DNA of 64,000 nt from Bin87 sp963663945 (GTDB lineage Bacteria; Chloroflexota; Dehalococcoidia; Lucifugimonadales; UBA3495), in NCBI GenBank assembly GCA_963663945.1, contig OY760687.1, positions 1 to 64,000 of the forward strand, in the 5' to 3' direction. The number at the start of each line of letters is the position of its first letter. The first letter of the stretch is position 1. Under the pieces are notes generated by a model, which saw only the letters and a program-made list of their open reading frames with translations, was not told the origin of the DNA and made no database searches. Position numbers and translations under genes: made by a program. This document shows, in pieces, positions 46,491-55,066 of this stretch.

Positions 46491-46656
46491 TTTTTTCATC
46501 CTCGCGCCCATCCAAATTTTTTTTGCCGGGCAGCCGCTTTTTTTATTTTCGCGCGCGACGAAATTTTGTCGGGTGGGTCGCTATTTTGCGGGGGTTGCGG
46601 GCGTGGTTACCCTGTTATGGCTATGATAGCCTCCTGGCGTTGGGGCGTTGGTGTGG

Positions 46657-46745
46657 TCATCGGTTTGGTGCGTCGCGCTGGGCTTTCCTGATCTTCGCTA
46701 GGTCTCGGTCGATGGTGATCACGGAGACGCCGAATTGGTCAGCCA
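46657..46745 (-). pseudogene. Helix-turn-helix remnant, locus 1
   Basis: WLADQFGVSVITIDRDLAKI and RKAQRDAPNR, then a stop; a TAA immediately precedes the Trp. The pattern equals the end of the HTH gene at 48311 (LADAFKVTARTIQRDLTKMK). It is the dead counterpart of that gene, placed likewise before a Pro-rich region. Confidence 0.55.
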
Positions 46746-46777
46746 GCCATTATGCTGTCAGCGTGCTCAGGATCTGC

Positions 46778-46810
46778 CGGAAACGGCCCCCGGGCGCGTT
46801 CTGCGGCCTT
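46778..46810. repeat. Dispersed ~36-bp repeat, copy 2
   Basis: Copy of 40147-40183 (CCGGAAACGGCCCCCGGGCG and following), here upstream of the dead helix-turn-helix remnant on the minus strand. Confidence 0.55.
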
Positions 46811-46857
46811 CGGGATATTGCGCAGCCCTTCGGGTGAATTCAGGGCGTGTGCGACCG

Positions 46858-47500
46858 TCAGCAGCGGCGGAATTCCCGCTCCAGGCGGTGGTTCGAAATG
46901 GTGATCACCGTGGGGCGACCGTGGGGGCAGTGGTGCGGCTCGGGCGTATCGGCCAGCTGTTCGATGATGGCCTGCATCTCCTGAGCAGTTAGCCGGTCGC
47001 CAGCTCGCACTGCCGAATGACAGGCGACGGTGGCCGCCATGGGGTGGTTTGCCCCCTGGAGCAGGTCCTCGGCCGCGATCTGGTCAATGAGGCTTTGCAA
47101 CGCGGTATCCGCGTCCGGAGACCGACGTGCGGTGCGGGCCCGTGGCAGGCGTGGATTACACACAGGCGCTCTTCCCGTTGCCGCACGTCAAAGCCGTGCT
47201 GGGTGACCAGGATGAGGTTATCCAGCAGGCAATGGCGCTGAAACTCGTCGATCTGCACCTCATGTGGGAGCAGGAGCGGCTGGGGCACCGCGAAGCCGTC
47301 ATTGACGTGCTGGAGGTCCGGTCGTAGATGACCTGCTCGTGGGCGGCGTGTTGGTCGAGGATGTAGATGCCCAGCGGCCCGTTGGCCAGGATGTAGGTGC
47401 TCTACCTCTGGCCGATGCACGTGAGCTTGGGCGGCACTTCGCGGAGGTCCTCGACGCCGCTAGGTGACGGCGTGGTGTTCAAAGGCGGTGTTTCCTAGCT
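46858..47500 (-). pseudogene. mutL: MutL C-terminal domain pseudogene
   Basis: Minus-strand pieces in order: VPPKLTCIGQR, stop, STYILANGPLGIYILDQHAA and HEQVIYDR; frameshift; PQPLLLPHEVQIDEFQ...TQHGFDVRQ; frameshift; ATVACHSAVRAGDRLTAQEM and PHHCPHGRPTVITISNHRLE. This is the dimerisation/endonuclease half of mismatch-repair MutL, including the QHAAHE and CPHGRP motifs. A nonsense codon, two shifts and no N-terminal ATPase make it dead. The working mutL, if any, is elsewhere. Confidence 0.85.
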
Positions 47501-47639
47501 GGGCTGCGTGCCAGACCGCATCGGGGCGAGTTCTCCGACCGGTGCGCGCTGCTGGTTGGGGCTGCCGTTGATTTCGGCGTTGTTGGCGACGCGCGTGGGC
47601 AGGACTGCGATGGTCATGGCGTTCTGTTCCTCGTCGGAG

Positions 47640-48310
47640 TCACGGAAAGGCCTTGGAGTCCTCCTGATGGGCATTTTCCCGCTTGCGGCCGGAAGGTCCG
47701 CCCTGGGCGCTGTGGCGCGGGAATTCGGGACATCTCCCGCCGCGACTCGGGCGGTTGGGGTCGTTGCTGCCTCGGGATACCGCGGCGTGCCGTGCTGCTC
47801 GCTGGCGTGCCCGAATTCCTGCGCTGGAGCCTCTGTGGGGGCTTTCCGGCCCTGGTGGCAAAGGGGGGCGCGTCGCCGCCCTTCGGGATTCCGGCGGGCC
47901 TTTCCGTGGCTCTGGTGGCGATTTTCCGCCAGTCGGTGCTGCCGGAACCTGCGGCATGATGCGCTGTTCCGTTGCTGTCGGCGTGGGCTGGCAGCTGCGC
48001 TCCGTGGTAGGTCAGCAGGCGCCCAAATTCCTGCGCTGCAGCCTCTGTCGGGGACTTCCCTGCGCTGCAGGCAAGGATTTCCTCTTCTGGACCCGCGAGG
48101 CTCTCTCCGTGGCTCTGCGGGCGATTTTCGGTGCGGGCCTGCCGTTTCCCGCCCATGCGGCGTCCTGCTGGCTTTTCGCCCAATTTCTGCGCATCCGGCC
48201 GAAAACCGAATTTCGCGCGATGCGGGGCTTTTTCGGGGGCAGCGGGTGTATTAACCCTGTTATGGGATGTCTCCCCAGCGTGTTGGGCTCCGGTCGGTTG
48301 TTGCGGCGGT
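47640..48310 (-). repeat. Degenerate repeats coding a Pro/Arg-rich chain, locus 2
   Basis: Follows the HTH gene at 48311 through a GTGA overlap: an ORF from GTG 48314 to 48012 (VNRRNNRPEPNTLGRHPITG...). The likeness to locus 1 then continues in shifted frames (QSHGESLAGPEEEI; PAHADSNGTAHHAAGSGSTD). It shares with locus 1 the ATAACAGGGT start region and the CAGAGCCACGGA units. Probably coding once, now decayed by shifts. Confidence 0.5.
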
Positions 48311-48634
48311 TCACGGGGTTCGCTTCATCTTGGTTAGGTCGCGCTGTATTGTCCTGGCCGTGACTTTGAAGGCGTCGGCCAGCGGGCGCTTGGTGTATCC
48401 GAGGTCGAACATGATGGCTACTGTCTGGGCACAGCTTTGGTAGTCGAGGCTGTGCGGGTCGGGATACCACCGTTTCGTGTTGCGAGCCGTCTGCATTTCG
48501 CTGAATGTGGCTTCGCTGAACTGGCGCAAGCTGTACTTGGCACAGGGCTTGGCGATGGAACGGCACTCGGAATTGGGCACCGGGTGCTCGGCGAATTCTT
48601 GGATGTTGAGCAGCCGGACGTGGGCGAGTTCCAC
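48311..48634 (-). CDS. Small helix-turn-helix protein
   Basis: 107 aa from GTG 48634; the start is uncertain. The C-terminal third is a clear HTH: VAIMFDLGYTKRPLADAFKV followed by TARTIQRDLTKMKRTP. The N-terminal part has four Cys. Its stop overlaps the next ORF start (GTGA). Probably an element regulator. The dead counterpart is at 46657. Confidence 0.6.
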   Translation of the reverse strand: MELAHVRLLNIQEFAEHPVPNSECRSIAKPCAKYSLRQFSEATFSEMQTARNTKRWYPDPHSLDYQSCAQTVAIMFDLGYTKRPLADAFKVTARTIQRDLTKMKRTP

Positions 48635-48710
48635 GCAGAAGCGGAACAGATTTACAACGGTGCCTTCGTCTCGATGCCCTAATCAATTCCAAATCCGTCA
48701 GGGGCGGACA

Positions 48711-48899
48711 TTAGTCGTCCTCGCGGTTGTCCTGGGCACCCAGAAATTGATCTATGGCGGCAGCCGGGATGATGATGCGCTTTCCAATCCGAGCGCAGCG
48801 GATCTCACCACGCCGGATTGCTTCCCGCACCAGCCATTGGCTGACGCCAAGCACCTCAGCGGCTTCTGAGACGCTGTACGCTTTCTTGAGATTTTCCAT
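48711..48899 (-). CDS. xis: Excisionase / HTH_17 DNA-binding protein
   Basis: 62 aa from ATG 48899 (GGAG 9 nt upstream; another ATG at 48914). SVSEAAEVLGVSQWLVREAI and RRGEIRCARIGKRIIIP match the MerR-like excisionase fold (HTH then wing). Placed divergently to the integrase at 49373, as usual for integrative elements; it would bend att DNA and favour excision. The extension upstream of the chosen start is poor protein. Confidence 0.75.
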   Translation of the reverse strand: MENLKKAYSVSEAAEVLGVSQWLVREAIRRGEIRCARIGKRIIIPAAAIDQFLGAQDNREDD

Positions 48900-49372
48900 C
48901 GGTCCATTCTCCATCTGGTTTTGTTCGTTGCGTTGAGCGAGGTAACGTGGTGGCATTTGAAGTTTCGTGCAGTTTCGTGCGGGATTGTAATGACGGTTAC
49001 GGTGGTGTAATCCCGGGCGAGAAAATGGCGGTTTTTCGGTCGCAGATCGACCGCGATGTGACGCGCCGCCGCGACCTTCCCGCACTCAAGTTGGACGAGA
49101 AACGGGGAAGTCGAAAACGTGGGGAATGCCGCCCCGGGATGGGTTGTAGATGCGCCGGCGTCGGATCAGTCGTTGGCCCGACCTGGGTTGTGCGTCGAAG
49201 CGGGTCTGGTTTCCCCCGTTCAATGAATCAGAGGCGCCCGCAAGTCGCTGGTTTGCCGGCGCGGATTAAGGTGACGCGCGACGCTCGGTCGACGATATGA
49301 TCGTCGGCGATTCACTGATTGGCGGGACACTTTCGATAGGTCCAATCGGTCCAACTACCAAGGAGGCAGTTC
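48900..49372. promoter_or_regulatory. Divergent xis-int control region
   Basis: About 470 bases between the divergent excisionase and integrase genes. No gene seen. AGGTCCAATCGGTCCAACT before the integrase ribosome site contains a repeated GGTCCAA, possibly a binding site. The integrase has GGAGG 7 nt before its ATG. Confidence 0.4.
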
Positions 49373-50500
49373 ATGACAGGAGAGATAACACAGCGGAGCC
49401 CAGGTACCTGGCAAATCAGGGTTTTCCTGGGCCGCGACGAGCACGGCAAACGGATCCGAAAGAACGAAACCGTCCGAGGTAAGAAGGCCGACGCTGAGCG
49501 GCGCAAGCGCGAGATTCTCGGGGACCTGGACCGCGGGATAGTCCCATCCGTTGAGCGGTATAAGCTGGCAGAATGGCTACAGTTTTGGTTGGCCGATGTC
49601 ATTGCTCCCAAGAAGGAGCAGAAAACGTTCGACCGTTACGAGGAGGCCAGTCGTCTCCATGTCGTACCGGAACTCGGGAATGTTGAGATCTCCAAACTGT
49701 CGCCGCGCCACGTGCAGGAATTGGAAACCAAGCTGCTGCGTGACGGCATGGCTCCGAAGGGAGTTCAGATGGTTCACATCGTTTTGAGCGGTGCCTTGAA
49801 GCACGCACTCAGGATGGAGCTGATCTCGCGTGATCCGGTGGCCCTGGTTCCCCCGCCGTCCGTGCCGAAGACTGAAGCCAACAGTCCCAACATGGAACAA
49901 GTGAAAGCCTTGATTGCCTCAGGAGCGTCCACAGGCCACTATCTGTGGCCTTGTGTCTACCTCATCATCTACACTGGGATGCGGCGAGGCGAGGCGTTGG
50001 CGTTGACGTGGGAGAATCTGGACCTGGAAGGACGTGTGCTCCGGGTCGAGGCGTCGCTTGTCATTGCAAAGGGAGGCGGCATCGTAAAACATCCGAAAAC
50101 AGAAAGTGGGCGACGGACGGTGGACCTCGACGCCGAGACGGTCGCCGTGCTCCGCGAGCATAAGACGCGGCAACAAGAACTTGCTGACCAACTGGGAGTG
50201 CAACCTCCGGCATGGGTTTTCCCGCGCCAAGACCTGTCCGGTTGGTGTCATCCCAACACTCTGTCTTATTTCGTGAAGACCTTACGTAAAAAGGCACAGT
50301 GTCCTGACTTGACGACCCGGAGCCTGCGGCATTTCCACGCATCGGTGGCGTTGCAGACGAGCAAAAACCCAATCGTGGTCTCGAAACGAATTGGTCACTC
50401 CAAGCCCAGCACCACGATGGACATTTACGGTCACGTACTGCCAGGTTGGCAGAGCGAAATGGCGGAAGCCGTTGCCGAGAAGATCAACGGGGACCCGTGA
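49373..50500 (+). CDS. int: Site-specific tyrosine integrase
   Basis: 375 aa. N-terminal arm-binding region (GTWQIRVFLGRDEHGKR), SAM-like core domain (~65-165), catalytic domain with Arg in TGMRRGEAL (~203), His in SLRHFHAS, GH in IGHSKPSTT and Tyr in MDIYGHV (~351). Typical phage/ICE integrase length. A tRNA-Leu 3' end lies 127 bp downstream, so this enzyme most likely recombines at a tRNA-Leu gene. Followed by a strong terminator. Confidence 0.93.
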   Translation: MTGEITQRSPGTWQIRVFLGRDEHGKRIRKNETVRGKKADAERRKREILGDLDRGIVPSVERYKLAEWLQFWLADVIAPKKEQKTFDRYEEASRLHVVPELGNVEISKLSPRHVQELETKLLRDGMAPKGVQMVHIVLSGALKHALRMELISRDPVALVPPPSVPKTEANSPNMEQVKALIASGASTGHYLWPCVYLIIYTGMRRGEALALTWENLDLEGRVLRVEASLVIAKGGGIVKHPKTESGRRTVDLDAETVAVLREHKTRQQELADQLGVQPPAWVFPRQDLSGWCHPNTLSYFVKTLRKKAQCPDLTTRSLRHFHASVALQTSKNPIVVSKRIGHSKPSTTMDIYGHVLPGWQSEMAEAVAEKINGDP

Positions 50501-50505
50501 TTATT

Positions 50506-50526
50506 GTGGGACAAATGTGGGACAAA
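50506..50526. repeat. Tandem GTGGGACAAA direct repeats after int
   Basis: Two copies of GTGGGACAAA one base apart (50506-50515, 50517-50526) between the integrase stop and the tRNA end; likely arm-type integrase binding sites. Confidence 0.5.
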
Positions 50527-50626
50527 CCTGCAGCACCTGCCCGTGTTGTGCTGTGCTAGACTGCATGGCGTGAGTAGGAAATCTCATCAGACAGGTCTCT
50601 GCAACACCCGACACCGTCCACATTGG

Positions 50627-50647
50627 CGAGTCCCTCCCTCGGCACCA
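50627..50647 (+). other. Probable attachment site: 21-bp 3' end of tRNA-Leu
   Basis: CGAGTCCCTCCCTCGGCACC plus A matches the T-loop-to-CCA end of a tRNA-Leu (acceptor CCTCGGC, partner GCCGAGG). The bases just upstream do not fold into the rest of a tRNA, so only the duplicated att core is present. Confidence 0.6.
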
Positions 50648-50668
50648 AATTCACCATTCCCTACTCAG

Positions 50669-50697
50669 AAACGGCTCCGAAAGGGGCCGTTTTGGCT
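50669..50697 (+). terminator. Intrinsic terminator after integrase region
   Basis: A 10-bp stem AAACGGCTCC/GGGGCCGTTT closed by a GAAA tetraloop. The T run at the stem end continues briefly (TTTTGGC), giving a moderate U tract. Two TTTGTCGACCA repeats follow at about 50703-50722. Confidence 0.65.
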
Positions 50698-51093
50698 ATT
50701 TTGTCGACCATTTGTCGACCAACTGCACAAACACCGGCACTAGCAGGCAGTAATGGACGCAGTTTCGCGCCCATTCCACGCACGCAGGAGCCCAAAATCC
50801 GAAATACCGTTTTCATCTTTGCCGACGACTACGGTAGTTGGCCCAATCGGGTTTTCACGATGGCTATGCCTCCGTCCCAGCCCCTGACCGTTGCCCATGG
50901 TCCGTTTCGTCGGTGGGCGGCCCCACAGTAGTAGTGACAGGGCTGGTTGCACCGACAACCCGTTGAGTGCCGCGCACCCTGACGGTGAATTGGGTACGCG
51001 GGCTGGCTCACTAAACTCTGGCCGTGTCGGAGCACACGAAGCCAGATATCGTCCACGGGTTTGGCCCATCATGTGCCGTCAGGAAGTGTGCTT
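50698..51093. other. Junction gap between element and chromosomal-type genes
   Basis: Nothing coding is supportable. It lies between the att core/terminator and the convergent nucleotide-sugar dehydrogenase. Confidence 0.4.
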
Positions 51094-52374
51094 TCATATC
51101 CGGACATATCGGAAATCCAGGCTGCGCATGTGAACGGGATCCAACGCGTTACGCCCGTCGAACACCAATCGAGGCGGCCACATCTGTTTGGAGATTTCAC
51201 ACCAGTTGGCCTCGACGCACTCCTCCCACTCAGTGGACAAGATTACGGCCTGGGCTTGCACGGTCGCTTCCTCCGCGGTTGGGGCGAACCGAACTCCGCG
51301 CGGGAGTACTTTCCGAGCGTTATCAGTAGCTTGCGGATCGTAGGCAGTGACGATCGCGCCGTCGGCCACGAGCGCATTGATCAGATCGACGGCGGGCGCC
51401 TCACGGACGTCGTCGGTGCCGGGCTTGAAGGCGATGCCAAGCACGGCTGCACCAACACCGGTCAGATCACCAAACTCCTCGCGTAACGCGCACAGCGGTA
51501 GCAATCGTTGTCTGTTGTTGACGCTGATGACAGCGCGCAGCAACTCCAGGTTCACCCCAATGTCCAGCCCGATGCGGTCCAACGCCTGTACATCCTTCGG
51601 AAAACAGGATCCGCCATAACCCAGGCCGGCGTACATTTTCCCGCCGGTTCGCGGGTCCAACGTCAGTCCATCGCTCACGTCGTGAATCGAGGCGCCGACC
51701 CGGTCGCAGAGCAAGGCGATCTCATTGATAAAGGAGACGCGTGTGGCCAGGAAGGCGTTGCTGGCGTACTTGATCATCTCGGCGCTGGTGATTTCGGTGA
51801 TCATGTTGGGCGCGTCGACGCCCCGATGCATCGCCTTCACTATGGCGACCGCCCCATCATCACTGGGGTTGGCGCCAATGATGATCCGATCGGGGTGCTG
51901 CCAGTCCAGTACAGCTTTACCTTCGCGGAGAAACTCTGGATTGGCGACGTAAGGCAGCCCGGTTCCGGCAAGGTACCGATCAGATATTCGTTGGCCGGTT
52001 CCCGGCGGCACCGTGCTTTTCATCACAACAACGGTGTCGGAACGGCCCCTGGACTTGACCCACGATAACGCCGATTCAACCTGGCTCAAATCTGCACTGC
52101 CGTCCGGGGCCTGGGGCGTGCCCACCGTGATGAGCGCGACCCCTCCAATGGCACCTTCAAAAGCGTTGGCATGTTGAAATAAAATGCGGCCGGCGCCGAT
52201 CCCGGCCTGGACGAATTGTTCCAAGTCAGGCTCGTAAAACGGGACGACACCCGACCGCAGCTGATCCACTCGCCCCTGGTCGACGTCGATACCGATTACC
52301 TTGTGACCGGCGCGGGCGAGGTTTGCAGCCGCGACCGTGCCCACGAGACCGAGACCGATCACGGTGATTTCCAT
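51094..52374 (-). CDS. UDP-glucose/GDP-mannose 6-dehydrogenase family
   Basis: 426 aa from ATG 52374 (AGGAG 12 nt upstream; the frame runs back to 52425). NAD-binding ITVIGLGLVGTVAAANLARA, substrate-domain VGTPQAPDGSADLSQVESAL, catalytic Cys in LGYGGSCFPKDVQAL (~255), C-terminal GIAFKPGTDDVREAPAVDL. It oxidises a nucleotide-sugar C6 alcohol to the uronate using two NAD+. UDP-glucose is more likely than GDP-mannose, but the sequence alone does not decide. Divergent from the glycosyltransferase at 52630, probably supplying its donor. Confidence 0.9.
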   Translation of the reverse strand: MEITVIGLGLVGTVAAANLARAGHKVIGIDVDQGRVDQLRSGVVPFYEPDLEQFVQAGIGAGRILFQHANAFEGAIGGVALITVGTPQAPDGSADLSQVESALSWVKSRGRSDTVVVMKSTVPPGTGQRISDRYLAGTGLPYVANPEFLREGKAVLDWQHPDRIIIGANPSDDGAVAIVKAMHRGVDAPNMITEITSAEMIKYASNAFLATRVSFINEIALLCDRVGASIHDVSDGLTLDPRTGGKMYAGLGYGGSCFPKDVQALDRIGLDIGVNLELLRAVISVNNRQRLLPLCALREEFGDLTGVGAAVLGIAFKPGTDDVREAPAVDLINALVADGAIVTAYDPQATDNARKVLPRGVRFAPTAEEATVQAQAVILSTEWEECVEANWCEISKQMWPPRLVFDGRNALDPVHMRSLDFRYVRI

Positions 52375-52629
52375 GTTGTTGATATTCTCCTTTCCGTCCA
52401 CCATCATCGTCCCCGGTCCACCCAATTCGACAGTGGGGATTTGCTGGTCGTCACCATTGTAACGATGCGATCCTCCTGCACTCCGGAGGATTCATTACAT
52501 ACCGGAGCCTGGACGGGCATCGGGACGATCATCGGAACTACAACCATTGTCGCCGCCATTCGCGTCGCGATATGGGTTATTCTTTGGTGACCGTTCAATT
52601 CTACGACGCAAAAACTCGCTCCATCAGGT

Positions 52630-53940
52630 ATGAAAATCCTACAGGTCATCCACGGGTATCCCATGCGGTACAACGCCGGCTCTGAGGTTTACACCCAGGG
52701 TTTGTGCCAGGCGCTGGCGAATGACCACGAGGTCCATGTGTTCACCCGCCAGGAAAATGCCTTTCTGCCAGAGTACGCAATGCAAAAAGAGCGTGATCCG
52801 GCCGACCCGCGTGTCGCCTTGCACGTCATCAACATGGCCCGTGCCCGCGACGGTTACAGCCACCGCGCCATTGATGACGCTTTCGCCGGCATCCTGGGCG
52901 AACTCGAGCCCGACGTTGTGCACGTAGGACACCTGAACCACCTGTCGACCTCGTTGGTGTTGCCGGCGAAAGAGCGGGGCATCCCGGTGGTGTTTACGCT
53001 CCACGACTACTGGCTGATGTGCCCCCGGGGCCAGTTCATCCAGATGTACGAGGACCCGGGCCAGCAGCCGTGGCCCGTTTGCGACGGCCAGGACGACCGC
53101 AAGTGCGCCGTGCGCTGCTACCGCAGGTACTTCGGCAACGACGACGCAGAGTATGAAAACGACGCGGCATTTTGGACCGGCTGGGTGGGCCGGCGTATGG
53201 CGCACGTCAGGGAGGTGTGCGACGCCGTCGACCTGTTCCTGGCGCCGGCCAGGTACCTGCTGGGACGGTTTCGGGATGATTTCGGCATTACCGATGACAA
53301 GCTCGTTTACCTGGACTACGGGTTTCACCGTCAGCGCATGACCGGCAGGGCCAGAACCGGGGGTGCCCCTTTCACCTTCGGCTACATCGGCACCCACATC
53401 CCGGCCAAGGGCGTGAACCATCTCATCCAGGCATTTGGCGAACTCGAAGGCCAGCCCCGCTTGAGAATCTGGGGGCGCGACCGCGGCGCTGAGACGGCAG
53501 GTCTGAAGCGCATGGCCGCGGAGTTGACTGGCGACGCCGGTGACCGGATCGAATGGATGAACGAGTACCGCAATCAGGACATCGTTCCCGACGTGTTCGA
53601 CCGCTGCGACGCCATCGTGGTGCCGTCCATCTGGGCGGAGAACTCGCCCCTGGTCATTCACGAGGCGCTCCAGGCCGGCGTGCCGGTGATCACCGCCGAC
53701 TACGGAGGAATGGCCGAGTACGTGGGCCACGAACGGAACGGTCTGCTGTTCACTCACCGCGATCCAACCTCCCTGGCGCGGCAGATGCAGCGGTTGGTCG
53801 ACGCACCCCAATGGGCCCGGGAGATGGGCCGCCGAGGCTACCTGCAGTCGGACGACGGCAACGTGCCTGACATGTCTGAACACGCCCAGGAAATCGCGCG
53901 GATGTATGCCGGTCTCGTGGCTCAGGGGAAAAAGCTATGA
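52630..53940 (+). CDS. GT4-family glycosyltransferase
   Basis: 436 aa. The N-terminal Rossmann domain starts ILQVIHGYPMRYNAGSEVYT (acceptor side), with a Cys-rich insert (~137-165: MCPRGQFIQMYEDPG...CDGQDDRKCAVRC) that may bind metal. The donor domain has FTFGYIGTHIPAKGVNHLI and the EX7E-type ENSPLVIHEALQAGVPVI. A retaining transfer from a nucleotide-sugar is predicted. The stop overlaps the next start by ATGA, so it is coupled to the radical SAM enzyme. Confidence 0.9.
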   Translation: MKILQVIHGYPMRYNAGSEVYTQGLCQALANDHEVHVFTRQENAFLPEYAMQKERDPADPRVALHVINMARARDGYSHRAIDDAFAGILGELEPDVVHVGHLNHLSTSLVLPAKERGIPVVFTLHDYWLMCPRGQFIQMYEDPGQQPWPVCDGQDDRKCAVRCYRRYFGNDDAEYENDAAFWTGWVGRRMAHVREVCDAVDLFLAPARYLLGRFRDDFGITDDKLVYLDYGFHRQRMTGRARTGGAPFTFGYIGTHIPAKGVNHLIQAFGELEGQPRLRIWGRDRGAETAGLKRMAAELTGDAGDRIEWMNEYRNQDIVPDVFDRCDAIVVPSIWAENSPLVIHEALQAGVPVITADYGGMAEYVGHERNGLLFTHRDPTSLARQMQRLVDAPQWAREMGRRGYLQSDDGNVPDMSEHAQEIARMYAGLVAQGKKL

Positions 53941-55019
53941 CATCTACTTCAACACCGGTCCCTCCAGCGAACCACCCGGCCGGCCAGGTTTTTCAGGGCC
54001 CCTGGCGGATTACCTTCGACACCAACCCGGACGACTGCAACCTGCGCTGCATCATGTGCGAGGACCACTCGCCTTACAGCCACACGCAGCGGGACCGCCA
54101 GGCCGCCGGGCTGCCAAAACGGCGTATGGACATCGATATGGTCAGACGCGTCCTGGCCGATGCAGCGGGCAAGGGCCTTCGGGAAATCATCCCGTCCACC
54201 ATGGGCGAACCGCTGCTGTATCGCCACTTTGACGAGATTATCGACCTGTGCGCGGAATACGGCGTGAAGCTCAACCTGACCACCAACGGGTCCTTTCCCA
54301 TCAGGGGAGCCAGGGCCTGGGCGGAGCGCATCGTTCCGGTGGGTTCGGACGTCAAGGTGTCGTGGAACGGCGCGACCAAGGCAACCCAGGAAAGTGTGAT
54401 GCTGGGATCCAACTGGGAGCGGGTGGTCGAAAACGTCCGAACGTTCATCGAAGTGAGGGACGAGCACGCACGCACCGGCGGCAACAGGTGCAGGGTCACA
54501 TTCCAGTTGACCTTCATGGAGATCAACCACGTCGAGATCCCGGCGGTGGTCGAGCTGGCGGCCAAGCTGGGCGTGGACCGCGTGAAGGGCCACCACCTGT
54601 GGGTGCATTCTTCCGAGATGCGGGGCCAGTCCATGCGGCGCGGCCCCGAGGCCGTCGCCGCGTGGAACGACACTGTTGCCGCCGCCTACCGGGCCGCCGA
54701 TCGCTGCCGACTGCCGGACGGCGCCCAGGTTCTGCTGGAGAACATCTTTCCCCTGGATCCGGATGGCGGCGATGACATCGCGCCCGGCGGTGAGTGCCCG
54801 TTCCTCGGTCAGGAGGCATGGGTGGCTTCAGATGGGCGGTTCAATCCGTGCTGCGCCCCCGACGCTCTGCGCAAAACCCTTGGCGACTTCGGCAACCTCA
54901 ACGATCACAGCATCATCGGGATCTGGCAGAGCGCCGAGTACAAGGACCTGCGCAACCACTACATGAGCAAGCCCCTCTGCCAGGGCTGCAACATGCGGCG
55001 GCCCACCAGCGTGGTGTGA
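53937..55019 (+). CDS. Radical SAM enzyme with SPASM-like C terminus
   Basis: 360 aa. The [4Fe-4S] motif CNLRCIMC (CxxxCxxC) is at ~35-42, followed by STMGEPLLYRHFDEII and LNLTTNGSFP of the radical SAM barrel. The C-terminal GGECPFLGQEAWVASDGRFN plus PCC...LCQGCNM fits a SPASM/twitch auxiliary cluster domain. Such enzymes modify peptides, sugars or cofactors by radical chemistry. No precursor peptide was recognised nearby. Coupled by 4 nt to the glycosyltransferase and 47 bp before the fusion gene, so one operon. Confidence 0.9.
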   Translation: MTSTSTPVPPANHPAGQVFQGPWRITFDTNPDDCNLRCIMCEDHSPYSHTQRDRQAAGLPKRRMDIDMVRRVLADAAGKGLREIIPSTMGEPLLYRHFDEIIDLCAEYGVKLNLTTNGSFPIRGARAWAERIVPVGSDVKVSWNGATKATQESVMLGSNWERVVENVRTFIEVRDEHARTGGNRCRVTFQLTFMEINHVEIPAVVELAAKLGVDRVKGHHLWVHSSEMRGQSMRRGPEAVAAWNDTVAAAYRAADRCRLPDGAQVLLENIFPLDPDGGDDIAPGGECPFLGQEAWVASDGRFNPCCAPDALRKTLGDFGNLNDHSIIGIWQSAEYKDLRNHYMSKPLCQGCNMRRPTSVV

Positions 55020-55066
55020 TCGCTAGCCAAATCTTCTATACCCGGCTCTGACACCCGAGGAACCCA

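Noticed and set aside
45858..46837. Long plus-strand ORFs rich in Gly/Cys/Phe
   Set aside because: Antisense to the degenerate Pro-rich repeats; no start signal and biased composition.
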